Notes: a model not told the origin generated them from the sequence alone. Positions 46,448 through 59,671 are shown, counted from the stretch's first letter. The stretch: DNA of 64,000 nucleotides from Adiantum capillus-veneris (GCA_014529385.2 CM043960.1:116756043-116820042), one strand, 5' to 3'. Numbers and translations: made by a program.

Positions 46448-47369
46448 TTTAGCAGCAAGCTAACACGGATACCATTTTTTGGAACTCTTATTGTAAAAAC
46501 AATTATTATTTTTTATAAATTGGGAATATTATAACTCCTATTTTTTGGATAAACTTTGTAATTGATGAGCCGGGGCTACAAGCTTCCAGATTGTATCAAC
46601 CTGTCATTACCTATTTTTAGTTAGAGCTCCCAAATTATTAGTTTTGACTACCAAAAACTTTACCTAAGGTATAAAAGCCAAATTTTTTAAGTTATTTGCA
46701 AGTTTTTGGAAAATAAAATACACAAAGTGAGCTAACAACTCTCATTTCTCTCCTTCTCGCGCTTCCTACTCCCTCCTCGGTTGTCACATTGCAGGCGTGT
46801 TTGTTGCATTGCAACCGCAGGTAAGAGCTCTACGCATTGCCGTAAACATATCACAGTATTTCGTAGCTTTTGGCGTCGCTGACCCGCGGCCTATTTCATC
46901 ATAAGTAGGAATTTACACTTCAAAATAAAAAACTAAGCATAGGCGGGGTATTGGGGCATCATTGCTAAGCATTTAGGTGCATTCTGGGTCAAAAACAACT
47001 AGGTCAAAAATCCACTGCTGTTAATAATCATGATTTTTTTCACTTGACCTAAAGTGGGATTTGAGACCATAATCATGTGTGCTTAGGTCTTATAAACATG
47101 TCCTATAAGTTTTATTACGTTTGGATGTCATTTTATGCTATAATAGATGTGATTTGTTTGCCTACGAGCGATTGGCTTTTAGTGATTTCAGTCACTTGAG
47201 TGTAGCTTGAGTTAGATTCGAGTTGTTTGTTGTTTTTCAAGAGATTGAAAACCTCTTGTAGCCTCTATGCACTAGTCGAGTCATCTTCTCCCATGGATTG
47301 ACAATTTAATCGTGGTTCTTGCTAAAACTGCAATAAGATAGGATAGTGAGATTAAACACACGTCCCACA
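46448..47369 (+). repeat. 3' LTR of T2
   Basis: Copy of 32902-33825, with TATAAAAG at 46670-46677 and a degenerate palindrome at about 47027-47049. Scattered differences from the 5' copy show age. Confidence 0.93.
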
Positions 47370-47399
47370 TAGGTCTAGTAGTATCTATAAATCATCAAT

Positions 47400-48240
47400 T
47401 ATCACTAATGGTTTTGGGTTGTGGCCATTCTACTATATCCTTAACCTTTGTAGAATCCATAGAGATGTCCTTAGAATATATGATAACTCCAAGATAAGTA
47501 ATTGTAGGGGTAAGAAATTAAAACACATTTTCTCAGCTTGACATAGAGTTGTTGTTGTTGTAGGAGGTGTAGTAGTTTGTGCACATAAATTTCATGTTCC
47601 TTTTCATCATTGAGCATATCAGTATGTCATCAAAGAGTGCCAACACAGAATCATCTAGGTATTCTCAAAATACATCGTGCATTAGCTGATGAGAATTTGT
47701 CAAAGCATTTGTAAGAGTGAAAGGTATAACTATGAATTTATAATGCCCAAAATGTGTATCAAATGCGGGCTTGTAATGTCTAACTCCTTGATGGTATATT
47801 GATTTGAGATTAATCTTTGTTAATTTTGAGTCCATGTGAACTATTGAAGAGGAGCTCATCAAAACATGGAATAAGATAATTGTTATTTACAAAACTTGCT
47901 TCAGACCTCGATAATCAATGTAGCGACGTTGAGATCCATCCTTCTTCTTTTGAAATTCTCCCCATGATGAGTTGCTTCGCCATATGAAATATTTCTCAAT
48001 AAGTTGATGAAGTTTCTCTTTTATCTCTATAGATTTGGGAATAGACATTTTGTAAGGTCTCTTTGAAACCAGTTCACTACTTGGAACGGTTTCAATTTTG
48101 TGCTCTTTCAGTGTTCTGATAGACCTTTGCTAGTCAAAACATCCTTCACTCGCTCTTTCCACAAGGTGAAGTTGCTACCATCAAACTTGCAGATGAAATA
48201 TTCCTTCTTTTTTGAAGAAGAAGTCATCATTGACAAGAGG
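47400..48240 (-). pseudogene. Ty3/gypsy reverse-transcriptase remnant
   Basis: Minus-strand reading gives KINLKSIYHQ, HYKFIVIPFTLTNALTNSHQLMHDVF, FDDILICS and LGVIIYSKDISMD with frame breaks. This is the polymerase from KIDLxSGYHQ to the FDD active site and beyond. The C-terminal integrase of the same element is at 31990-32890; T2 separates them, and some RNase H and integrase sequence between them was probably already lost. Confidence 0.75.
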
Positions 48241-49681
<1,441 letters not shown>

Positions 49682-49695
49682 GGGCTATGATACCA
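49682..49695 (-). other. candidate primer binding site (Met tRNA type) next to an LTR edge
   Basis: The reverse complement reads TGGTATCATAGCCC, close to TGGTATCAGAGCC. Adjacent plus-strand TGTAGG at 49698 could be the edge of a minus-strand 5' LTR extending rightward. No second LTR copy was found. Confidence 0.45.
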
Positions 49696-49697
49696 CT

Positions 49698-50442
49698 TGT
49701 AGGTTGCAATGGTGAGTGCAAGAGAGGGAACGAGAGAAGGGGAAGGAGATGAGGAGAACACAAAGGTGTTTGGTGGAGCTATTGAGATTATCCCTCTCAA
49801 CTCCTTATTAGACATTATAACCAAAGATAATGTAAAGATGGGTGGCACCTAACCACACGGGGACTTAAACCTAATACTTTGTTGTCTCTAATGTAAACCT
49901 TTTAGGATTTCACTTGCCCCAACTAAATGAGCCTTAGATTCTCCATTATTTCCTTGCCTTAGTACTTATTTTCCTAGATCATTTTGGAAAGAGAAACTAC
50001 CTTTTGTGCAAGTAATATATGCTTTGTTTTGGGATAGCTAATCCATTCTTAAGATGCCATCATAGATTTCTATTATAAAGGTACAAAAAATAAGTTGGTT
50101 CCTTTGAGATCAAACTCTACCTTCCTGGCTAGATATTGAGAGAGAAACTCTTTTGAATTTTCTAGTTCTACTTATAATCTCTTGAGAGAAAAATACGTGA
50201 TTACTACTACAATCTAGAACTCAAACTTTTCACCTTGTCAGTATACAATGGTTTTGCTGGCTACATATTATTGTCAAGCTTCACAATTGTTATTGACAAC
50301 AAAAAGCATAGATCTTTCATTATTTTTTCTCATTAAGGTTGGTTCTTCCATAGCTAAGTAATCTCTTTCTCCTGTTTCTCGTGCTCTTCTATGTCCTCCA
50401 TTTTTACTTTCTCTTTGATTGTTCCTTTGATTTATTTGAGGT
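49698..50442 (-). other. possible LTR and decayed retroelement sequence
   Basis: AT-rich with no long frame. Minus-strand reading at about 49960-50440 has patches such as YVASKTIVY and KNGGHRRARETGERDY that look like a retroelement gag/protease region, but nothing decisive. It ends where the T3 LTR begins. Confidence 0.3.
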
Positions 50443-51086
50443 TGTGGTACGGGTGTTTAACCTCACTCCTATCTTATTGCTGACATAGCAAAAACCACCA
50501 ATATAATTGTCAATCCATGGGACGAAGTTGACTCGACTAGTGCATAGAGGCTACAAGAGGTTGTCAATCTCTTGGAAAACAACAAACAATTCGCATCTAA
50601 CTCAAGCTACACTCAAATGAGCAAAAGCTAGTTGCTAATTAGCAAACAAATCATAACCGTTACAGCATCAAATGACATCCAAACGTTACGAAACTTCTAG
50701 GACATGTTTATAAGACCAAAGCACACATGCTTATGGTCTCAAATATCACTTTAGGTCAAGTGAAAAATTCACGATTATTAACAGCAATGAGTTTTTGCCC
50801 TAGTCATTTTCGGCCCAGAATGCATCTAAATGCTTAGCAATGATGCCCCAATACCTTGCCTATAATTATTTTATGTTTTTTACGCTTAAATTTCTACTTA
50901 TGATGAGATTCGGCCGCAGGTCAGTGACGCCAAAAGCTACGGATTACCATGAAATGCTTACGTCAATGCGTAGAGCTCTTACCTACGGTTGCAAGGCACC
51001 AAACGGCACTCTAATGTGAAAACCAAGAAGGGAGTAGGAAGCGCGAGAAGGAGAGAAGTGAGCATCATTAGCTCACGCTATGTTCT
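50443..51086 (-). repeat. T3 LTR, part 1 (U5/R side)
   Basis: The reverse complement aligns with the T2 LTR from its CCCACA end back through the U5 and R regions (CTTGACCTAAAGTG, GTTAATAATCG, GGTAAGAGCTCTACG) to the promoter area. It is cut at TATGTTCT by the chromovirus at 51087 and continues at 58541. A degenerate T2-type palindrome is at about 50763-50785. Confidence 0.85.
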
Positions 51087-51206
51087 TGTTGGGAGAAGAG
51101 GGGGAGATCGACCACTTAAAATATTCAACACAAGCTTCCAAGCAATCACCATCAACCTGTCCACCCCTTCTTCCAATTTCCAAGCACACACACTCACCTA
51201 GACTAT

Positions 51207-51247
<41 letters not shown>

Positions 51248-51786
51248 TAAACATAGAATTGACATAGACATGCTGGTAAGAGAGTGTAAGAGATGTGTAA
51301 GAGATGGGACTAGATTAGAGAGTACACAACAAATAAGTATAGCATAAGAGAGTAGAGAAGAGAATCTGCAAGAGAAAGGCCTAAATCTAGCCCCAAACTC
51401 CACGGCACCTCTCTTGTGGAGTTGGTATTTAATATATTATTTTGATTTTAAGGTGCCAAAAATTGAGGCCCCTCTTTTTACAACCACTTTACTTTTTCAA
51501 ATGAGTGAAGCTCATTAGTTCTTGCATGACCCATAAGGGGAGTTCCCACTACAACTATTTACAGAGCCATAGTGGCTTATTGCAATGATGTTCTAAGATA
51601 CTGTGCAAATATAAAATGGCCAAGAGTAATTGCCGTCGCCTCTTCGTCAACTCCCCGCATTCCACTCTACAAAATCATCATCAACTCAATTAGTAAAATA
51701 AATAGACATCACATAATTAACCATTACGCCCAGCTATCCCAATTGCAGCTAACCACTACAACAGGAGGGTGCCCAGTCTCGTAACA
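51087..51786 (-). repeat. 3' LTR of the chromovirus
   Basis: 700 bp, TGTTGGGAG...CGTAACA on the plus strand. It includes a CA microsatellite at 51208-51244. Last codons of the polyprotein lie inside it (down to 51724). Confidence 0.93.
51208..51244. repeat. (CA)n microsatellite in LTR
   Basis: 37 bp of AC repeat, longer than the matching tract in the other LTR (57843-57860 and 58008-58019), a copy-number difference between LTRs. Confidence 0.95.
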
Positions 51787-53178
51787 TCCCTCCCACCAGG
51801 GATAGTTGTGAAAAAACTTTTCAGGCATCCATTTAGTATCCTCTCTAGGGTGGCCCTTGAAAGTCAAAAGGTAACGGTTATAAACCATTCGAGTGCGTGC
51901 AGTGGTGGTCTCATGTTCAACTATTTTATCGGGGATGAGTTGCTCTTCTTGGTCTACAAGTGAAGGTGGATCTTCATAAATATGATGTGTAGGTAGGGGT
52001 CCTCTGAATGGTCGTAAAAGACTAATGCGAAATGCATTGTGAATGTGCCAATGTGCAGGTAGGTCTAAAAAAAAAGAAACATCATTAATCACAGCTAAAA
52101 TTTTAAAAGGCCCATAAAAACGAGGAGCAAGCTTCACAAATACATTTGTATCAACACTTTTGATCGTGTGTTTTTCAATGCGAAGTAAAACATGATCACC
52201 TTCTTTGAATTGGTGTGCCTTGCGGTGCTTGTTAGCATGCTTGGTGTAAAGTTCTTGTGAGTGTTTAATGGCAGAATGCACACTTGCATAAATATCATGA
52301 AAGTCAGTAGTGAAATCATCAGCGGCAGGCACAACATTAGAAAGACGTGAAGCAGGAGTAGGAAGTGAGTGACCATAGACAATTTCAAATGGAGACTTAC
52401 CCGTGGCAGTGTGAGTGGTATTGTTATAGGCAAATTGAAAAATATGAAGGTAATCATCCCATTTCTTAGGTTGAGAAGAAACATAAGCCTTTAACAAGTC
52501 AATAATAGTGCGGTTGGTGACTTCTGTTTGACCATTGGATTCAGGATGAAATGCAGAAGTGAAGTCAAGTGTAGTGCCAAGATTTTCAAACACAGTAGTC
52601 CAAAAAGCACTACAAAATTTTGAATCTCGATCTGAAATAATCACTTTAAGCAAACCATGATGTGGAAAAACAGTCTTAAGAAACAAAAGTGCAGCTTGAT
52701 GTGCTGTGAGTGTTTTCTTACAAGGAATGAAATATGCTTGTTTAGATAAACTGTCAATAATAGTCCATATCATGTCATGTTTGTGCATTGTGAGTGGGAA
52801 ACCAGTAACAAAATCCATTGAAATATGTTCCCAAGGTCTTTCAGGAATGGGGAGAGGGTGTAAAAGTCTAGCTGCTTTGATTTTTTGACAAATCAAACAA
52901 GTTGAAACATACTGTTTAACATCCATTCTCATAGTAGGCCAATAGAAATCACGACATAAATTTTGAAAAGTTGCAGCAAATCCTCTATGTTCAGCATAGA
53001 GTGGTTTGTGCAATTCTTCAATAATTAATGTACGAAAAGGTTTAGTCACACACAATTTTTGTTTGCAATAAAGGAAGTTTTCTTGAATAGTGTATTCGAG
53101 AAATGTGTGTACAGAATTATCAAGAATGTGCAACCATGTCGTTTTGAAGTCATCATCATGTGCATAAGTGTCAGGCAT
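51724..53178 (-). pseudogene. chromovirus integrase with C-terminal chromodomain
   Basis: 484 open residues. The zinc-binding module (H...H...TCLICQ) comes first, then the catalytic core with MDFVTGFP (Asp), IISDRDSKF (Asp) and HPESNGQTE (Glu), all three present. The GPF-like module follows, with AHWHIHNAFRISLLRPF. The last 80 residues (PDKIVEH, YLLTFKGHPREDTKWM) form a chromodomain, which in the family steers insertion to marked chromatin. The frame ends 62 bp inside the 3' LTR. Its upstream link to RNase H is broken by frameshifts near 53180-53240. Confidence 0.93.
51787..51797 (-). other. chromovirus polypurine tract
   Basis: On the minus strand GGTGGGAGGGA, immediately before the 3' LTR and within the integrase reading frame. 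Confidence 0.85.
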
Positions 53179-53239
53179 AGTGTCAATGAAGTTCCCATAA
53201 TGGTTGATAGATGATTAAGTGAGGGTCTTCTACTCAAAG

Positions 53240-53648
53240 CATCAGCTACAACGTTTTCTTTACCAAGTTGGTATTGAATGTTGGGCTAAAAACTTTGAAT
53301 AAAGCGGCCCACTTAATATTTCTATCATCTATTAAGGGCTGAGAGAGTAAATATTTGATACTTTGTTGATCAGTTTTAATGATCAAGTCAGTACCCATTA
53401 CATAGTGTCTCCAAATTTTCAATGCATGTACCACAGCAGTCAACTCTTTATCATACGTACTAAACTTTGTTTCTGACGGTTTGAATTTATGACTTTCAAA
53501 AGCAATTGGATGGTTATCTTGCATAAGGACTGCACTGATACCTTTTCCACTAGCATCAGTGACTACCACAAAGAATGGTCTTTCAAAATCAGGCAATTGC
53601 AATACAGGTGCATTAGTCAAAGCATGTTTAAGTGCATTGAATGAGCTT
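53240..53648 (-). pseudogene. chromovirus RNase H
   Basis: Same frame as the reverse transcriptase, separated by one stop near 53648-53650. VVTDASGKGISAVLMQD, ESHKFKPSETKFSTYDKELTA and IIKTDQQSIKYLL are the family blocks, with the first catalytic Asp present. Downstream the frame shifts within LGKENVVADALSRRP. Confidence 0.88.
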
Positions 53649-53650
53649 TC

Positions 53651-56238
53651 TTACAAATCAGCCCATTCATAAGGCATGTTTTTTTTCAATAAGAGAGTCA
53701 AATAATGTGCTTTGTAAGCAAAATCACGAACGAATTTCCTGTAATAGCTACAAAGACCAATAAAAGATTGTAGATCATGCAAGTTTTTGGGTCTAGGCCA
53801 TGATTGAATGGCTTCAATTTTCTTTGGATCGACATGTATTCCATTACCCGATACAATGTGTCCCAAATATTCAATTTCAGATTGGAAGAATGAACTCTTT
53901 TCAAGATTCAAATACAAGTGATTTTGTGCAAGTAGATCAAATACACGTGTTAAATGTTGCTTATGCTCGTCTTCAAATTTACTGAATACCAAAATGTCAT
54001 AAAAAAATACAATCACAAAATCTTGATGGTCAATGAAAATTCGATTCATCATGCGTGTGAATGTAGCTAGTGCATTTGTCAAACCAAATGGCATGACAAG
54101 AAATTCATAGTGTCCAGTTTGTGTTCTGAAAGCAGTTTTGTAGACATCATGTTCAAACATTTTGACTTGGTGACATCCTGATTTAAGGTCAATTTTGCTA
54201 AAGATGTTTGCCCCTTTTAGTTTGTCTAGTAGATCATCCACTCTAGGAATAGGAAACCTATTCTTAATGGTGATCTTGTTTAAAGCCCTGTAGTCGATAC
54301 ACATACGAAAGGTTCCATTTTTCTTCTTGACAAGAAGTACTGGAGCTCCGTATGGTGAACTACTAGGTCGGATTAGGCCTCGGTCAAGTAAATCAGTGAT
54401 TTGAGTTTGTATTTCCCTGTGTGCGGTAGGATTTACATGATAAGGTGCTCTACAAGGAGGTTCACTACCCGGTATGATGTCAATTTTGTGGTCTTCTGGG
54501 CGTGATGGTGGAATTCCAGGTGGCAGATCATGCATGAAGCAATCTTTAAATTGAGAGAGGAATTCATCATGGGTGGAGTTATGTGAAGTTTCCGTTGCAG
54601 CAGAAATTTGATTTACCAAGACTAGATATGTTTTTCCCATTTTTCGAATTGCTCGTTTGGCTTGAGTGTGAGAGAGGAGTGGAAATTTTTGATGTGCCAG
54701 TGTTGCTTGGATGGAGAAATTTTTATTATTATGAGTGAGAGACATTGTACGTGTTTTATAATTAATCAATGGGTCAAATTCATGACGAAATGGCATTCCC
54801 AAAATCATATCGAGACCATGCAATGGTGCTACCAAAAATGTACGTGCTTGTGTGAATTCACCAATGCAAACTTCAACAGTGACTTGAGTTTTACAATTAA
54901 AACGTTGATTATTAAAAACAGTTTTGACCTTGTGAGGTGATGAAATTTCAGAGAGTGATAGTTGTTGTGCCAATCGTGTGGAAATGAAATCATGGCTACT
55001 ACCATCATCTAGCAGAATGGTGACATTTTCACCCTTAACAGTGCCTTGCACTTTAAACAAAGTGTGAGGAGATATAGGAGTACCTGAGGATGGGTTGTCA
55101 TCGTTATCATAATCAGGATCATATCCCTCACCGTAGTTAACTTCCACTTCGTTTTCATCGGGTATAGTATCTTTGATGAGGTTAAGAGTAGCTCCGTTGG
55201 GGCGGTTGTTGAAGGGTTTCTGATTTGAATTCCTGTTGACTCCATTTGAATGGCCATTGGATTGACCATTGCCCTTAGCATGACCATTGGGGCACTTATC
55301 TACATACTGACCATACTGAAAGCATTTAAAACACTTCACCTTTTTGTTACCATTAGAATTTGGAGGAGAACGCTGGTTGGAAGGATGTTGGTTGCCTCGT
55401 TGCTGGGTGTTGTTGTTGTTGTTGCTCGTATGAGGTTGAGCAGTTGTAGGAGGATTATCAAATCTACGTCTTTTGAAAAAAGTACGGCTTTGGTGTTTGC
55501 TTCTGTCAAAGTTAGGAGAGAAAGGGGGTCTCTTGTTGCGGTTAGTGTTAACAGGTTGATCAGTGTGAGAGGAATGTCCACCTTTCTTCTTTTCTGCGTT
55601 GAGAGCCAAATTAATGGCCTTTGACAGAGAATCTGGTTCGAACATATCTACCTCAGCACTAATTTGTAGTGCCAAGCCTGATATGTACTTTCGCTTCAAT
55701 TTCCTGCGACTAACATGTTCAATAGCTTGCAATTGAATTAGATAATTCCAAAAACGGTCAGTGTAACCCTGTACATCTTCATTTCTACCATGTCGAATTA
55801 AATCCCATTGACGTCGTGCTTTAGCTTTGTACTGTGTGGGCAAAAATTGGGGTAAAAATACTTTTTTAAATGCATTCCAGGTGCGTGGTCTTCTTCCATG
55901 TTGTTTGGTGGCATTCCACCACAATGCAGCGCTGCTAGTGAGATGATTGGATGCACACTTTACCATTTCACGCTCGGGAAAGTCTTCATCATGAAAATAG
56001 TCATCTAGCTGACTAACCCATGCTAGAACCGTGCTAGCATCTTTAGTGCCATCAAAATCTTTGAAAGTGAAGGCTTTTCTGCTAATTTGTTTTTCTTGGG
56101 TGCCGATGCAGATTCGGTACGTGCAGAATGCAATAATTTATCTTCAAGTTCTTGCCTTCGCAGGTGTTCATATGTGAGTGACTGCTGCAAATTTTGAAGT
56201 TGCTATGCAATCGTGGGTTCCTGAGGAAGGTGTGCCAT
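53651..56238 (-). pseudogene. chromovirus gag-protease-reverse transcriptase
   Basis: Begins MAHLPQEP at 56238, with a TAG at codon 12 and a frameshift near 56100, then is open for 771 residues (55966-53651). Gag core: ALWWNATKQHG...FLPTQYK. Zinc knuckle CFKCFQYGQYVDKC has Gln where His is expected. Protease: LLDDGSSHDFIS (usual DSG reads DDG). Reverse transcriptase: LVKKKNGTFRMCIDYRALN, KIDLKSGCHQ, MPFGLTNALATF, but the catalytic block is FFYDILVFS where FFDD or YxDD is required, so the first Asp is Tyr. The protein is probably inactive. Confidence 0.92.
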
Positions 56239-57704
56239 GATTGCGTGCTTTTTTTTTTATTTTTTTAAAAATAATTACTTAAATGGTAATGCTGAAAAAG
56301 GCTATTTTGTAATATTCACAGATGCAATATGCGGAATAAAATAAAATAAATAACAGAAATGTAATGTACTTAGCTGAGAAATAGCGGTGGCCTCCAATCC
56401 GGAATGGCGATGCGCTAGGAAATTGCCAAAGAGTAGACGGTCCGACAGTGCGTCAGCTAGCCGGTCAAATTTTGTAGCGCCCGATCTCCCATATCCCCAA
56501 AAAGGTAATGGTAATTTTAGCTTTCACTGTAAGATTTGGTTCATAAAATCGGCTCTCTTTGATGAGATCATGATTCTGGAAATTATCATAACAAAAATTG
56601 AACCACCAAATGTAGTTAGATATGGTCGACGAGGAATGGACAGCCCATATTTTCCTTTGAAAAGCAAGAGAGAGTGCTTGTGTGGCCGAAGGAGTCGGTG
56701 GCTTGAGGTCTTTTAATGATTGGGTTGGCAGCAATCGACCAAGAGAATTGGAGTGGGGTGTGTATTGGTTCTTATTAAAGGGGGGTACTTGGCTTCTTAA
56801 TTTGGATGGCTGGCCAAGTTTAAATGGAAAAGCTTGTAAATTGTTGCAGTGGGCGGCCAGCCAAAAATTTAAACCTCAACTTTTTGGTTTAAAATAGGTG
56901 TGTAAAGGCTTTCAATAGCCTGCATGGCGTGCTGGAAAGCTGTGGGCAGCGCGCGAATACAAAGGGAGGTTCAGGGTGCTGTGCAGGGTGAGTTTCGGAC
57001 CGCGAGGGGGTGACGGCTTTTACCCAGCAGGCCTAGGCGATAGCATCGGTGGCAGCTGCGGGCATTTCTGTGCAGGTCGACATCACGAGTTGGAGGTCCT
57101 TCCCACGGCCGGAACTTGAATTAGAGTCGCTGCTAGGCATCCCTTCCCACAGCAGGGGTGAGCCGGATGGCGGAATTTGTGGATGTACTCTGGTTGAATC
57201 GAGGAAGCACAAGGCAAGGGGGAATACCGAGCTTGAGGCTTTCAAGCAGGAGAATTACGGCAGTTCTCCGAGGGTTTCGATGGCTCTTTCCATCCTTCCT
57301 TCTATCTTCGATCCTTCTTTTCCTTCCTCTTTAATTAAGCCTTCCGATGTCGTTTATCATGACAAAATAATTACTCGCTCGAAGTAAAAAATCTTCCGAT
57401 TCTCCAAGCTTTTATGCTTTCTTCTTGCCTTCACAATCTGCAATAATTATGCATTAGAATTGAAGGTGAACACTCGACATACCATATTTTGGGTCGTTAT
57501 GCAGTCGAGTTGGAAATCAGTCGTCATTGAATAGCCACCAATTAACATGCGAGTTTTCTTCTGCAAATTCGATCAATTATACTTTGAATTTCCACGAGTC
57601 CTTGAATCCTTGAATTGCAAGGTCGATGAATTGCAATTGGGATTCTGTCAATTAGAGGAACTCCTTCATAAAATTTAAATCTGGTGCCGATTTATCCTCA
57701 AACC
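56239..57704 (-). other. chromovirus leader, no gene
   Basis: About 1.47 kb between the primer site and gag. The frames 56387-56716 and 57049-57387 (plus strand) show no domain and run against the element. Unusually long leader; function unknown. Confidence 0.55.
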
Positions 57705-57705
57705 T

Positions 57706-57721
57706 GAAGCTCTGATACCAC
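57706..57721 (-). other. chromovirus primer binding site (initiator Met tRNA)
   Basis: The reverse complement is GTGGTATCAGAGCTTC, abutting the 5' LTR. Confidence 0.9.
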
Positions 57722-58535
57722 TGTTGGGAGAAGAGGGGGAGATCGACCGCTTAAAATATTCAACACAAGCTTCCAAGAAATCACCATCAACCTGTCCACC
57801 TCTTCTTCCAATTTCCAAGAACACACACTCACCTAGACTATGACACACACACACACACACAGTAAACATAGAATTGGCATAGACATGTTGGGAGAAGAGG
57901 GGGAGATCGACCGCTTAAAATATTCAACACAAGCTTCCAAGCAATCACCATCAACCTGTCCACCTCTTCTTCCAATTTCCAAGCACACACACTCACCTAG
58001 ACTATGACACACACACACAGTAAACATAGAATTGACATAGACATGCTTGTAAGAGAGTGTCAGAGATGTGTAAGAGATGGAGACTAGATTAGAGAGTACA
58101 CAACAAATAACCATAGCATAAGAGAGTAGAGAAGAGAATCTGCAAGAGAAAGGCCTAAATCTAGCCCCAAACTCCACGGAACCTCTCTTGTGGAGTTGGT
58201 ATTTAATATATTATTTTGAGTTTAAGGTGCAAAAAATTGAGGCCCCTCTTTTTACAACCACTTTACTTTTGCAAATGAGTGAAGCTCATTAGTTCTTGCA
58301 TGACCCATAAGGGGAGTTCCCACTACAACTATTTACAGAGCCATAGTGGCTTATTGCAATGATGTTCTAAAATACTAATTGCCGTCGCCTCTTCATCAAC
58401 TCCCCGCATTCCACTCTACAAAATCATCATCAACTCAATTAGTAAAATAAATAGACAGCACATAATTAACCATTACGCCCAGCTATCCCAATTACAGCTA
58501 ACCACTACAACTGGAGGGTACCCAGTCTCGTAACA
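57722..58535 (-). repeat. 5' LTR of the chromovirus, with internal duplication
   Basis: 814 bp against 700 bp for its partner. The first 164 bp on the plus strand (57722-57885) is repeated directly from 57886, and the CA tracts are shorter. Otherwise it matches 51087-51786. Confidence 0.92.
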
Positions 58536-58935
58536 GTTCTATTATCCAAAACTTTATTAGGACTTTACAAAGTTGGGTTTTATACCTTAGCCAAGGTTTA
58601 AAATGAATAATGTCCGGCACCCAAGACCTTTGAGGCTCCACAACTTATTGTATCTGTAACCTAGGTACACTAACTGACCTATTGTATTTGTAACCTAGGT
58701 ACACTAACTGACCTGTTTTTTATATCTTAAAACTCCCATTAAGCTCGTAACACATTAAAAATATTACAATGGTTTGAAATAAATTGGGAATTTACAATAC
58801 ATGATCATCTTGAAAAAATGTGAAAAATGTGTAACTCCAATCTTTACTGCTTCTTCATGTTGATCTTCGATGTGCATTTGTAAGGATTGGGCCTTTAGCA
58901 GCTTCTGTTAACTGACATCGACTCCTTAGTTAACA
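58536..58935 (-). repeat. T3 LTR, part 2 (promoter and U3 side)
   Basis: After the duplicated GTTCT it continues the T3 LTR: ATTATCCAAAAC and TATACCTTAGCCAAGG match the T2 LTR promoter area, but the remaining U3 to TAGTTAACA (58935) has no similarity to T2. Contains a 34-bp tandem duplication at 58647-58714. Confidence 0.75.
58647..58714. repeat. 34-bp tandem duplication
   Basis: ATTGTATCTGTAACCTAGG and onward at 58647-58680 is repeated at 58681-58714 with one substitution. Confidence 0.9.
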
Positions 58936-58949
58936 TTCCCCCCTTCCGA
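58936..58949 (-). other. T3 polypurine tract
   Basis: On the minus strand CGGAAGGGGGGAA-like sequence directly before TGTTAAC, so the LTR is the 3' copy and the internal region lies to the right. Confidence 0.75.
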
Positions 58950-59671
58950 TTTTAGTGCCCATCCTCGGGCACTATTGAAAAGTGTTTGTGGAGGCTGTGG
59001 AAGGTTTTTGATTGGTTGTTGATGGGCTGATCGTCTTCATTTGTCATTGAATTTGTTGATGAGGTTCAATTTGCTGTAGCATTTTGATTGGTCTGAATAT
59101 GTCTGATGTGAGAGATGATGTTGCATTTGTCCGTTAAAATAGCATAATGATGAGGCTACTTTATATTTATGAAAAGTATGTACAAGGGAAGTAGAATGAT
59201 GAGGTTCTAAATTAGGGTCTAATACCTGGATGACCAAAGGGAAAAAAAAAACCAGTGGGAAAAAAGTGCCTTTGTGATACGCGCATTATTGGATTACTTA
59301 TTAGCATGGAAAATATTAATAAAGTACTCAAGGGATTATTGCTGGTAGGTATGGAATTAAAAAGATAGCAAATATGAGAAGGTAGCATGATGGAACATTG
59401 GCTTGCTTGTTGTAGTCCACTCAAGGTGTATAGGTGGAAGCAAAAAAACGTGTCTAATGCATATTGTCCAATGGTGGGACTTCCTATATATGCATACACA
59501 AAATTGCATGGGAAATAATATGTTGTGCAATAAATATTTTGAGGGGTTCTTCAGAAAGATGGTGTAGCTATAAAAGCATATAGCATGGCTTTGCAAGCTG
59601 GCACCCCTTTAAGAATGGTTTTTGTTGTCATGGATATGTGCTCTCATCTTACTCTGCACGGTGCGTGAGTG
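58950..59671 (-). mobile_element. T3 internal 3' region
   Basis: No gene. The reverse complement matches the 3' untranslated region of T1 (26700-26935): CAAAGGCACTTTTTTCC, CCTTTGGTCAT, GCATTAGACAC and CATATGCTTTT blocks in the same order. This places T3 near T1 even though its LTR promoter side resembles T2. Confidence 0.6.

Larger units (their letters stand above)
32902..47369 (+). mobile_element. T2: Tat-like Ty3/gypsy LTR element (14.5 kb)
   Basis: LTRs of 924 bp (32902-33825) and 922 bp (46448-47369) with TG...CA ends; the 3' copy has lost a base of the TG. Flanks TAGCT and TAGGT form a target duplication with one mismatch. Order: Asp-tRNA primer site, four palindromes, gag with zinc knuckles, protease, truncated reverse transcriptase, RNase H, a second set of three palindromes, a group of accessory frames on the same strand, purine tract. 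No integrase was found. It splits an older minus-strand gypsy element. The wording of its RNase H (DHLSRI) and primer site agree with the Tat/Athila branch. Confidence 0.9.
51087..58535 (-). mobile_element. chromovirus (Ty3/gypsy with chromodomain), 7.4 kb, complete structure
   Basis: LTRs of 700 bp (51087-51786) and 814 bp (57722-58535) with TG...CA ends and a perfect target duplication GTTCT (51082-51086, 58536-58540). Minus orientation: Met-tRNA primer site at 57706-57721, gag-pol running right to left, purine tract at 51787-51797. It encodes gag, protease, reverse transcriptase, RNase H, integrase and a C-terminal chromodomain, all in one near-continuous frame damaged by a few stops and shifts. 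It is inserted in the T3 LTR. Confidence 0.95.

Noticed and set aside
54662-55624. Plus-strand frames across the chromovirus gag-protease region
   Set aside because: Antisense shadows of a clearly recognised minus-strand polyprotein.
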